A stretch of 37,071 nt of DNA from Treponemataceae bacterium (GTDB taxonomy: Bacteria > Spirochaetota > Spirochaetia > Treponematales > Treponemataceae). Location of the stretch: positions 1 to 37,071 of the forward strand of contig JAILRX010000210.1 of the NCBI GenBank assembly GCA_024697985.1, given 5' to 3'. Below, piece by piece: positions 8,786 to 16,267 of this stretch. The translations under genes and the position numbers were made by a program. Each line of letters opens with the position of its first letter. The stretch's first letter is position 1. Below the pieces are notes generated by a model. That model was not told the origin of the DNA. It searched no databases and saw only the letters and a program-made list of their open reading frames with translations.

Positions 8786-9589
8786 ATGTTTAAACCTAAG
8801 CCTATTGCTATTGCTGCAAGTGTTGGGTTTGTCCTCTCTTTTATCATTGGACTTATTTGCGGTGTGCGGATAGGTTTCGTGTTTTTAAGGGCTTTTTTGT
8901 TTGCAATCCTTTGCGGCGGAGTTTGTTTCGGAGCAATGTTTGTATATGAAAAGTTCTTGAAAAGCGATTCATCCGGTGAAGCCGAAGATTTGCATTCTGA
9001 AACTCAGGAACCGGAAGTTACTGAAAGTTTTGAAATTTCGGAAGATGCTCTTCCAGATGAAGAAGCATCTCCTGCGTTTTATGTGGAAGCAAAAAACGAG
9101 CCGAAGCCTTCAGTTGCAATGCCTGTTTTTAAGGCAAGTTCAGTTGAAAAAATAACATCAGCAAAGGCAGTTTCTCCTGAAGTTGAGAAAAAGCCTGAAG
9201 TAAAAAGTTCTGTTCCAGAAAAAGTGGTACAAGATGCCGACGAACTTGAAGCTATTGATGATGAAGTTCCTTCTCCAAAGGAAAAAGTTCCTGCCGTAGA
9301 AAAAGCTTCTTCTCCAGTTGCAGAAATTCATGAAGAACAGACTGCTTCTTCAGCACCAGCAGAGGTGGCTGTAGAAGAAAAAGCTCCTGCTTCGGAACTT
9401 GATTCTGAATTAGACGAGTTGCCTGACTTTGGCTCCGTAATTTCAGAGGTTTCTGAAGATGTTGCTGACTTGACCGACAGTGGCGAGGTCTATCACAGCA
9501 GTTCTTCCTCGTCTTCTTCGGCGAGTGTAGATGGACAGGATGCTGATACTATAGCAAAAGCTATTAGGACGATGCTTAACGGGGACTAA
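8786..9589 (+). CDS. Two-helix membrane protein with long acidic tail, function unknown
   Basis: I do not recognise this family. ATG 8786 is preferred over the adjacent TTG 8783 because AGGGAGG (8772-8778) then has a 7-nt spacing. The 267-residue protein has two hydrophobic helices near its start (about residues 5-25 and 30-52). About 190 residues of low-complexity Glu/Ser/Pro/Ala/Lys-rich sequence follow, with a polyserine run near residue 240 and a short helical end ('DADTIAKAIRTMLNGD'). Only the last segment looks foldable and could bind a partner. It sits between flhG and the sigma factor, a position where Treponema has unnamed conserved genes, so a flagellar or regulatory role is only inferred. 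Confidence 0.85.
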   Translation: MFKPKPIAIAASVGFVLSFIIGLICGVRIGFVFLRAFLFAILCGGVCFGAMFVYEKFLKSDSSGEAEDLHSETQEPEVTESFEISEDALPDEEASPAFYVEAKNEPKPSVAMPVFKASSVEKITSAKAVSPEVEKKPEVKSSVPEKVVQDADELEAIDDEVPSPKEKVPAVEKASSPVAEIHEEQTASSAPAEVAVEEKAPASELDSELDELPDFGSVISEVSEDVADLTDSGEVYHSSSSSSSSASVDGQDADTIAKAIRTMLNGD

Positions 9590-9610
9590 AAATATTTAAG
9601 GTGTGGGAAA

Positions 9611-10399
9611 ATGACTTCAACAGTTAACGAGCAAAAAACGGAAGATGAGCTTTGGCTTGAATTCAAGAAAACTAAATCACCGCAGTTACGAGATAAGTTT
9701 ATTCGACAGTACATGCCGCTTGTAAAGCATGTTGCAGGTAAACTTAATGTCGGAATGCCAGGCAGCGTTGATTATGATGATTTGGTCGGATATGGTCAGT
9801 TCGGATTGCTTGATGCAATCAATAAATATGATCCTGAAAAAAACGTTAAATTTACTACCTATGCAGTCACCCGAATCCGAGGAGCAATTTTAGATGAATT
9901 AAGGTCTTTGGACTGGGTTCCTCGATCAGTAAGACAGAAAGCTCGTGAAATTGAAGATACTATTGCCGGTCTTGAAGCAAGACTCGGTCGTTATCCTACA
10001 GATGCTGAAATAGCAGAGGCTATGGGCATTTCAGAAGAAGATTATTACCGAACAGAATTAAAAATCTCAGGAACAAGCGTCCTTTCCTTGAACGATGTTT
10101 GGTGTTCAGGAGATGATTCAGACAAGATGTCTATCGGTGATGTTATCGAAGCTCCTACAAGCCTGAATCCGGATGTCATCGTTGAGCGAGAGGAAATTCG
10201 AAGGGTAGTGGTTGAAGCCATCAATGAATTACCTGAAAAAGAAAAAATGGTTCTTGTTTTGTACTATCATGAAGATTTGACCTTCCGTGAAATCGGAAAA
10301 GTTTTAGATGTAAGTGAATCCCGCGTTTCTCAGCTGCACGCAAAAGCAAACTTAAGACTCCGTGCAAAATTGACAAACGTCCGAAAAGGTATCATGTAA
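9611..10399 (+). CDS. fliA: Flagellar sigma-28 factor (FliA/WhiG family)
   Basis: A 262-residue group 3 sigma factor. Region 2 is seen in 'FIRQYMPLVKHVAGKL', 'VDYDDLVGYGQFGLLDAINKYDPEKNVKFTTYAVTRIRGAILDELR' (split here as one continuous region). Region 3 is near 'VPRSVRQKAREIEDTI'. Region 4 ends with a helix-turn-helix 'FREIGKVLDVSESRVSQLHAKA'. It should direct RNA polymerase to late flagellar genes. The ATG at 9611 follows AAGGTGTGGG. In spirochaetes the gene lies downstream of flhG, as here. I see no anti-sigma FlgM gene in the window. Confidence 0.94.
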   Translation: MTSTVNEQKTEDELWLEFKKTKSPQLRDKFIRQYMPLVKHVAGKLNVGMPGSVDYDDLVGYGQFGLLDAINKYDPEKNVKFTTYAVTRIRGAILDELRSLDWVPRSVRQKAREIEDTIAGLEARLGRYPTDAEIAEAMGISEEDYYRTELKISGTSVLSLNDVWCSGDDSDKMSIGDVIEAPTSLNPDVIVEREEIRRVVVEAINELPEKEKMVLVLYYHEDLTFREIGKVLDVSESRVSQLHAKANLRLRAKLTNVRKGIM

Positions 10400-10412
10400 A
10401 AGAGGTTTTTAT

Positions 10413-12413
10413 ATGAACATCACCCTGGATGATATCCGCAAAGATTTAAAAGTTGCACTCGAAAACGATGAGAACCTTCGTTATGTTGATGTTCTTGCAG
10501 ATACCTTGGATGATGCTCTCGCTGATGCCGCCGTTCAGCTTGATACGGCTGTTTCTGCCCTCGAATATGAAATTCTCGAAAGAGGCTCGAATGGATTTTT
10601 GGGTTTGTTGAAAAAGAACTGGAAAATCCGGGCCTACGAAATTGCCAAGACTACCAAGAAAGTTAAGAAAGATGAATTCGAACAGATGTTCTCTGATGAT
10701 GATATCGTTGAAACCGTTGAAGTTATCGATAAAGACGGCGAATACATGGTTCGAAAATTCAATACCGTCGAAAACGGTCCACAGATATGCCTGAAAGTCG
10801 TATTGCCTGTTGGTAACGGGGATGCGGTTCGATTCGGCGAAGTTCTTGAGAGCGTAAAAGTTCCATCATTCCTTAGTATTGATGAACCTGCAATTAAAAA
10901 GGCCGTTGAATCAGGAACTGAAGGTGAATACGTTCCGGTCGGAGTTTTCAGACACGAAGGTGCTGATGATTCTGTAATCGTAATTGATATTTCAAGCGAC
11001 GACATGCATGCCATGGCTACAGTTTCTCAGTCTGGTCCTGCCGGCGCTGACCTTGATTTGTCTCAGATTAAAAAGGCCTTGGAAACACAGGGTGTTTGTA
11101 TTCCGATTCCTGACGAACCTATTATCGAATTTATTGATCATCCTGTTTATGGTGAGCCTTACGAAATTGCTACAGCGCCGGCTCCTGAAGACGGAAATAA
11201 CGCTTACGTCGAATATCTGTTTGAAACGGACCGTTCAAAATTGAAATTAAAGGAATCTGACAAAGGTCAGGTTGACTATAAAGAGCTTAATACAATCGAA
11301 AACGTTGTTGAAGAACAGCCTCTTGCACGTAAAGTTCCTGCTGGAAAGGGTAAGAACGGAAAAACGCTTAAAGGTGTATTCATGCCGGCCAAGGACGGAA
11401 AGGATATCAATCTTCCTCTTGGTAAAAACGTTCATGTTGATACTGACGGAATTACAATTCTTGCAAGCTGTAAAGGACAGGCTCTTCTTGTCGGCGACAA
11501 GGTTTCAGTTGAGCCTATCCACGAAATCGCTGGAAATGTATGCGCTAAGACCGGTAACATCAACTTCTTCGGTACTGTTATCGTACGCGGAAACGTCGAA
11601 GATGGTTACGATATTATCGCATCTGGAAATATCGAAATTTCAGGTTCTGTCGGTAAATGTAACCTCAAGGCTGATGGAGATATCGTCATCAATCAGGGTA
11701 TCATGGGTGGTGACCAGGGATCTATTATCGCAGGTGGTTCAGTTTGGGCAAGGTTCATTCAGAATACGACTATTGATGTTGGTGAGTACCTTATGGTTTC
11801 GGACGGTATCGTCAACTCAGAAGTTACCTGTAACAAAAAAATCATTATTACTGGAACTAAAAAGCAGGCCGCCATCAAAGGTGGACATTTGTTTGCAAAA
11901 GAAGCTGTTTATACCAAGGATATCGGTGGTAGCGGTGGTGGTGCCAAGACTATCATTGAAGTCGGCGTAGACCCTAAGGCTAAAATCCGTATGGTTGAAT
12001 TGCAGCAGATGCAGGATAAGATCCAGAAAGAAATGGATGACAGCGAGCTTAATATTGAACAGCTCGAAAATATAAAGAAGGTTCGTAAGCGATTGCCTCA
12101 GGATAAGGAACTTCGACTTAACGAAGAAAAAGAGAAGTTTGAAGGACTCCGAGCAGAATATGAGACTAACTCAAAAGAACTTTCTGAAGTTTTGGAGCAT
12201 TTGCGAAATTTGAAGGCTGTCGGAAAAGTTTCTGCTTCTGGTATGGTTTACTCCGGAACACAGATCTTTGTTCGTGACGTCAAGGATGAAATTCGTAACG
12301 ATTTGAAAGGTGTTACCTTCTTTTTGGAGGATTCTGTCGTTCGACGAGGAGCCTACGAAGCGCCTGATGAAGAAGATCTGAAGAGAGTTCCTAGCGGCTA
12401 TTCTGCCGATTAA
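10413..12413 (+). CDS. FapA/DUF342 protein with Jag-like N-terminal domain
   Basis: A 666-residue cytoplasmic protein. Residues ~1-75 resemble the Jag_N domain ('DTAVSALEYEILERGSNGFLG', then a strand with basic residues). A FapA N-terminal domain follows. Residues ~360-510 are a Gly/Val/Ile-rich parallel beta-helix typical of DUF342 ('GNVEDGYDIIASGNIEISG', 'GDIVINQGIMGGDQGSIIAGG'). Then comes a coiled coil at ~525-610 and a short C-terminal beta segment. FapA-type proteins have been linked to polar flagellar assembly in other bacteria, and its position 13 bp behind the sigma-28 gene agrees. The start follows AGAGG. The biochemical role is unknown. Confidence 0.88.
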   Translation: MNITLDDIRKDLKVALENDENLRYVDVLADTLDDALADAAVQLDTAVSALEYEILERGSNGFLGLLKKNWKIRAYEIAKTTKKVKKDEFEQMFSDDDIVETVEVIDKDGEYMVRKFNTVENGPQICLKVVLPVGNGDAVRFGEVLESVKVPSFLSIDEPAIKKAVESGTEGEYVPVGVFRHEGADDSVIVIDISSDDMHAMATVSQSGPAGADLDLSQIKKALETQGVCIPIPDEPIIEFIDHPVYGEPYEIATAPAPEDGNNAYVEYLFETDRSKLKLKESDKGQVDYKELNTIENVVEEQPLARKVPAGKGKNGKTLKGVFMPAKDGKDINLPLGKNVHVDTDGITILASCKGQALLVGDKVSVEPIHEIAGNVCAKTGNINFFGTVIVRGNVEDGYDIIASGNIEISGSVGKCNLKADGDIVINQGIMGGDQGSIIAGGSVWARFIQNTTIDVGEYLMVSDGIVNSEVTCNKKIIITGTKKQAAIKGGHLFAKEAVYTKDIGGSGGGAKTIIEVGVDPKAKIRMVELQQMQDKIQKEMDDSELNIEQLENIKKVRKRLPQDKELRLNEEKEKFEGLRAEYETNSKELSEVLEHLRNLKAVGKVSASGMVYSGTQIFVRDVKDEIRNDLKGVTFFLEDSVVRRGAYEAPDEEDLKRVPSGYSAD

Positions 12414-12446
12414 CTTTGAAAAAGAGCAAAATATAAGGAGTTACTC

Positions 12447-12767
12447 GTGGCTATTCAACCAATAGATCTCCAGACTCTATATACTCAGATGGATAAGGTT
12501 TCTAAAACTGTCATTCAGCAGCAACAGGGAGCCGCTTTGCAGAATTCAATGATTCAAGATGCAAAGTTGCAGAAAGAAATAGAAAATAAAAACGTTATCA
12601 ACGAAACAAAAAAAGATGAGCAGATGAACCAGATTAAGGATCGTAATGGTTCGGCAGGCAACGGAAAAAACGGCTCTAAGAAAAAAAATCACCAGGAAGA
12701 AGAGAAGAATGAGTCGTATGTTATAAAAGATCCTGCACTCGGCAATAATCTTGATGTTTTTGGTTAA
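12447..12767 (+). CDS. Small polar protein of the flagellar operon, unknown function
   Basis: A 106-residue, mostly helical, Gln/Asn/Lys-rich protein. Start GTG 12447 has a clear AAGGAG site 6 nt upstream (12435-12440). The N-terminus ('IQPIDLQTLYTQMDKVSKTV') looks amphipathic, the middle is charged and disordered, and the end has the short motif 'DPALGNNLDVFG'. There is no signal peptide or membrane span. I believe similar small proteins occur at this place in other Treponema genomes, but this is recalled and not tested. The function is unknown; co-transcription with FapA and sigma-28 suggests a flagellar link. Confidence 0.8.
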   Translation: MAIQPIDLQTLYTQMDKVSKTVIQQQQGAALQNSMIQDAKLQKEIENKNVINETKKDEQMNQIKDRNGSAGNGKNGSKKKNHQEEEKNESYVIKDPALGNNLDVFG

Positions 12768-12788
12768 ACTGGAAATTGAGGCAGAAAA

Positions 12789-13472
12789 GTGACTGTTATT
12801 ATAATTAGTTCTGTAATATTGTTTTTTAACATAATCATGTGGATTGTCGTAATCCGATTGATCAAAAAAGAGTTTTCGGCTGACGGAAGTCTTGAAGAGG
12901 CTCGAAACGAAGTAAATAAACTTATCATGGCAATCGACCGGACAGCAGAAGATGATATCACTTTGATTGAAAACAACAGGGAGATGCTCCAGGATCTGCT
13001 TTCTCAGATTGAGAAGAAAATCAAGCTTTACAATAATATCCTTGATCAAAAAGAGTTTGAGAAAAATGTTTCAGAGCAGTTAGTTTCTCTTGAGGATGAG
13101 CCGGTTCCAGAAGAAAAAAAGAAGACTGCAAATCCTGTAAAGAGGGCTGCAAACTCCTATGCCGCTCGTTCAAAAAAGACAGGTGAAGCTAAGAATTTCA
13201 GTCTGTTTACAGAAAATGCCGGCACATCAGACTTTCAGAAGCAGAGTGAGCTTTTTGAAAATGCGGTAATCAACGATGTTTACGGAAAGAATGAATCACA
13301 AAATTCATTGAACATAACCAAGGCAAAGAATCAGATTACTCCTAAAAAAGACATAAAGACTCAGATTGTAGACATGATCAATCAGGGGCTTTCTTCTGAC
13401 ATCATCTCGGAAAAACTTGACGTGCCTGTAACTCAGGTTGAGATGTTGATTTCGGTAAATGGAAAAATCTGA
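12789..13472 (+). CDS. Membrane-anchored coiled-coil protein with C-terminal HTH-like motif (SwrB/DUF2802-like layout)
   Basis: A 227-residue protein starting at GTG 12789. One N-terminal membrane helix (residues ~2-22, VIIISSVILFFNIIMWIVVIRL) is followed by a coiled coil (~30-95), a basic/Ser-rich disordered middle, and a C-terminal helix-turn-helix-like end ('VDMINQGLSSDIISEKLD', 'VPVTQVEMLISV'). This arrangement resembles SwrB of Bacillus and DUF2802/DUF6115 proteins that also sit near the end of flagellar operons; the likeness is architectural and not proven homology. It lies 21 bp behind the previous gene and 3 bp before the next. Confidence 0.8.
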   Translation: MTVIIISSVILFFNIIMWIVVIRLIKKEFSADGSLEEARNEVNKLIMAIDRTAEDDITLIENNREMLQDLLSQIEKKIKLYNNILDQKEFEKNVSEQLVSLEDEPVPEEKKKTANPVKRAANSYAARSKKTGEAKNFSLFTENAGTSDFQKQSELFENAVINDVYGKNESQNSLNITKAKNQITPKKDIKTQIVDMINQGLSSDIISEKLDVPVTQVEMLISVNGKI

Positions 13473-13475
13473 TTT

Positions 13476-14138
13476 ATGAAATTGCTTCATTATACTTCAA
13501 AAAAGATTCTGGTCTTTTTCTGCGCACTTTTATTTCTGTCCTTTTTCTGTGCCGCTCAGGATTCTTCTGAAGTGAAATGGGAAAATAAAAACCGGGTTGT
13601 CCGTTTTGATTTTGATAATGATTTGGTTTTCATCAGGCTTAAGAACTTTTACGGGCTGTGGCTTGATGATGAATATCAGGTTAACTGGGACTTTTCAAAA
13701 AAGAAGCTGCTTTTAACCGAGGATGAACTTTACGTTCGTTTCTGGTATAAAATCCTTCCGGAAATTGATTATTACGTTCCTCAGAACAATTTTTCCGAAA
13801 TTACTATGGATAATCAGGCTACGGACGAATATGTCTATGCCTATCTTTTTACGGGAACAAAAACTTTTCGTGTGCGCTACTGGAAATGCTCGATGGATGT
13901 TTATGACGAGCAGAAAAAAATCACCCATACGATTGATTCTGTAGAATATCAGCTTCCAAAATATCTGATTGTCGGCGGCATTCCGTATACCTGCATCATG
14001 GGGCGCGGTGAAAAGCTCAGGAACAATATTTTCATCGACTTTGAGCAGGAGTTTCCCAAGGCTAAATTCATTAAATCAGACAACGATGAAAAACGAAACC
14101 TTGTTCTCGACGAGCCATTTCTTTTGCGCATAAAGTGA
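13476..14138 (+). CDS. Exported protein of unknown function, last gene of the flagellar operon
   Basis: A 220-residue protein with a clear signal peptide (MKLLHYTSKKILVFFCALLFLSFF, cleavage near CAAQD; the Cys could make it a lipoprotein but the lipobox is not canonical). The mature part is rich in Asp/Glu, Tyr, Trp and Phe with alternating strands, suggesting a beta-rich periplasmic domain. I do not recognise the family. The start is 3 bp after the previous stop, and a promoter for the next operon begins 5 bp after its own stop, so it closes the flagellar transcript. Confidence 0.78.
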   Translation: MKLLHYTSKKILVFFCALLFLSFFCAAQDSSEVKWENKNRVVRFDFDNDLVFIRLKNFYGLWLDDEYQVNWDFSKKKLLLTEDELYVRFWYKILPEIDYYVPQNNFSEITMDNQATDEYVYAYLFTGTKTFRVRYWKCSMDVYDEQKKITHTIDSVEYQLPKYLIVGGIPYTCIMGRGEKLRNNIFIDFEQEFPKAKFIKSDNDEKRNLVLDEPFLLRIK

Positions 14139-14143
14139 CTGTA

Positions 14144-14171
14144 TTGACATTAATTTGCTTTTTGTGATAAT
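14144..14171 (+). promoter_or_regulatory. Sigma70-type promoter of the rimP-nusA-infB operon
   Basis: TTGACA at 14144-14149 is a perfect -35 box. GATAAT at 14166-14171 is the -10 box, with 16 bp between them and an upstream TG (14163-14164) like an extended -10. The predicted start is near 14178, which leaves a leader of about 80 nt before rimP. A second TTGACG at 14175-14180 has no suitable -10. Confidence 0.75.
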
Positions 14172-14204
14172 GTATTGACGAACATAATATACTTTATTTA
14201 ATTA

Positions 14205-14230
14205 AGAGTCGTTCAAACGGCTCTTTTTTT
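14205..14230 (+). terminator. Intrinsic terminator between promoter and rimP
   Basis: AGAGTCGT (14205-14212) and ACGGCTCT (14217-14224) form an 8-bp stem with one G-U pair and a TCAA loop, followed by six T. It can end the flagellar operon, and because the best promoter lies upstream of it, it can also act as an attenuator for rimP-nusA. Confidence 0.85.
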
Positions 14231-14258
14231 ATATTCAATCAGTTATTTTGGAGTAAAT

Positions 14259-14729
14259 TTGGAATACTTAGCATTAAATCAAATCCCTTACTATGAAGAT
14301 TGCAACAAAATTGTAGAAGGGCTTGGTTATTCATTGGTTTCTGTAAAAGTGACGCCGATGAAAGGTCGAACTCAGGTTCAGGCCGTAATTGCATTTAAGG
14401 ACCCTTCAATTTCCGAGGGTATTGGAATTGATGACTGCGCAAAAGTACACAGACTTTTGGCTCCAACAATGGAAAATCTTCTTTCAAATCAAGACGTTTA
14501 CATGGAAGTTACCTCACCAGGAATGGAAAGGGCAATTAAAAATGCCGCTGAATTTGCATTGTTCGTAAAGAAAAATGTTAAAGTCTACAGCGTGGAAAAG
14601 TCTGATTGGATCGAAGGTGAAATCGTTTGCTCTGATGAAAATCAGCTTACGTTGAAAACCGCCTCGTCTAACGAAAATCTTGTGATTCCGTATACGACTA
14701 TAGCGAAAGCAAAATTAATATATTTATAG
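14259..14729 (+). CDS. rimP: Ribosome maturation factor RimP
   Basis: A 156-residue protein needed for 30S maturation. Family features are the helical start with 'IVEGLGYSLVSVKV', then 'IGIDDCAKVHRLLAPTME', 'YMEVTSPGMERAIKNAAEF' (the conserved VSSPGxxR region) and an SH3-like C-terminal domain. Start TTG 14259 is preceded by GGAG (14250-14253) at 5 nt; no ATG competes except inside the fold. It is the first gene of the classic rimP-nusA-infB operon. Confidence 0.95.
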   Translation: MEYLALNQIPYYEDCNKIVEGLGYSLVSVKVTPMKGRTQVQAVIAFKDPSISEGIGIDDCAKVHRLLAPTMENLLSNQDVYMEVTSPGMERAIKNAAEFALFVKKNVKVYSVEKSDWIEGEIVCSDENQLTLKTASSNENLVIPYTTIAKAKLIYL

Positions 14730-14741
14730 GAGATTATTAAA

Positions 14742-16259
14742 ATGGCATCTGAAATGGCAGAAGCAATTCAACAGCTTATTAACGAACAAGGATATACAAA
14801 AGAACAGGTTTTGCAGATTATCGAAAACATGTTGAAAGCTGCATATAAAAGGACTTTTGGAACAAATCAGAATTGTATCGTACAGTTCAACGAGGATGAA
14901 ACCGACGTATGTGTTTATTCTAGAAAGGTCGTTGTTGACGGTGTTTATGATCCTGTAATTGAAATCGAATTGGATGAAGCAAAAGAACTTGCTGGAGATG
15001 AAATCGAAGAAGGTGATGAACTTGACATCCCGATTGATCCAAAAAGTTTTGAGCGATCTGCTGTTCAGACCGGAAAACAGACAGCACATCAGTCTTTGTC
15101 TGAAATCCAGAAAGACAGTATTTATTCAGAATATAAAGATAAGGTTGGTGAAATCATCATCGGTTATTACCAGCGTGAAAAGAACGGAAATATTTTTGTA
15201 GACTTGGGAAAAACAGAAGGTATCCTTCCTGCTAAAAACCAGTCGCCAAGAGAAAGTTTCGTAAAGAACGACAGAATCAAGGCTATGATTACAGAAATCC
15301 GAAATTCAAGAAACGGACTTCAGATCGTTCTTTCTCGAACATCTCCTGACTTTGTACGTGCAATCGTTGAACTCGAAGTTCCGGAAATCGAAGAAAAGAC
15401 AGTTGAAATCAACAAGATCGTTCGAGAAGCCGGATACAGAACAAAGATTGCTGTTTCTACTTCTAAGCCAGGTCTTGACCCGGTTGGTTCTTGTGTTGGA
15501 CAGAAGGGTGTACGAATTCAGTCTGTTATCAAGGAAATCGAAGGTGAAAAAATTGATGTCCTGAGATATGATCCGGATCCAAAAGTTTTCATTAAAAACG
15601 CTCTTCTTCCTGCAAAGGTTACTGCAGTTGTCATCACAGATGAAGAAAAGAAGATGGCTTTCGCAGTTGTTCCAGATGATCAGCTTTCATTGGCTATCGG
15701 AAAACAGGGCTTGAACGTAAGACTTGCAAACAAACTTACAGACTGGATTATTGATGTTAAGACAGAAGATCAGTGTGAAGACCTGAATTCAATTCTCGCT
15801 GAAAGCAGAAAGGCAGCTCAGGACCTGTTCAGTAACGAAGAATACTATGAGAGCGTTAAACTTTCTGAAATCGAAGGTATCGACAAGAGCATTCTTGACG
15901 TACTCATGCAGAATGAAATCGTTACAGTTGAAGATTTTGACAATGCTGATGCAGACGGTCAGTTGATCAATATTGAAGGCCTTAGCGCAGAAGATATTGA
16001 ATCAGTAGCTGTAGCACTTGATGCTTGGGAAGCAAGCGCAAATTCTGAAGATGAAAACAACGAAGTTGAAGAAGCTCCAGTTGAAGAAGCAGCAGCAGAA
16101 TCTGAACCAAAAGCAGAAAATGATTCTGAAGAAGCTGAAGATGAAGAATACGAAGAAGAGTACGAGTGTCCTGAATGTGGCGCTAAGATTACAATTGACA
16201 TGAAAGTATGTCCTAACTGCGGTGTAGGATTGAGTTTTAAATTTGAGGATGAAGAATAG
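14742..16259 (+). CDS. nusA: Transcription factor NusA with C-terminal zinc ribbon
   Basis: A 505-residue NusA. The order is N-terminal RNA polymerase-binding domain (~1-125), S1 domain (~133-200), KH1 with GQKG and KH2 with GKQG, then one helix-hairpin-helix-like segment (~370-430). It modulates pausing, termination and antitermination. The tail is unusual: a long Glu-rich linker (~430-472) and then CPEC at 476-479 and CPNC at 490-493, a rubredoxin-like zinc ribbon that standard NusA lacks. ATG 14742 follows AGGAGA. infB starts 8 bp later. The core identification is secure. Confidence 0.97.
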   Translation: MASEMAEAIQQLINEQGYTKEQVLQIIENMLKAAYKRTFGTNQNCIVQFNEDETDVCVYSRKVVVDGVYDPVIEIELDEAKELAGDEIEEGDELDIPIDPKSFERSAVQTGKQTAHQSLSEIQKDSIYSEYKDKVGEIIIGYYQREKNGNIFVDLGKTEGILPAKNQSPRESFVKNDRIKAMITEIRNSRNGLQIVLSRTSPDFVRAIVELEVPEIEEKTVEINKIVREAGYRTKIAVSTSKPGLDPVGSCVGQKGVRIQSVIKEIEGEKIDVLRYDPDPKVFIKNALLPAKVTAVVITDEEKKMAFAVVPDDQLSLAIGKQGLNVRLANKLTDWIIDVKTEDQCEDLNSILAESRKAAQDLFSNEEYYESVKLSEIEGIDKSILDVLMQNEIVTVEDFDNADADGQLINIEGLSAEDIESVAVALDAWEASANSEDENNEVEEAPVEEAAAESEPKAENDSEEAEDEEYEEEYECPECGAKITIDMKVCPNCGVGLSFKFEDEE

Positions 16260-16267
16260 GGTAGAAA

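Noticed and set aside
11272..11970. Open frame of 232 codons in another frame of the FapA gene
   Set aside because: Product has no recognisable fold, and the overlapped frame carries the DUF342 beta-helix.
14175..14203. Second TTGACG as another -35 box before rimP
   Set aside because: No -10 box at 16-18 bp; TATACT at 14188 is only 7 bp away.
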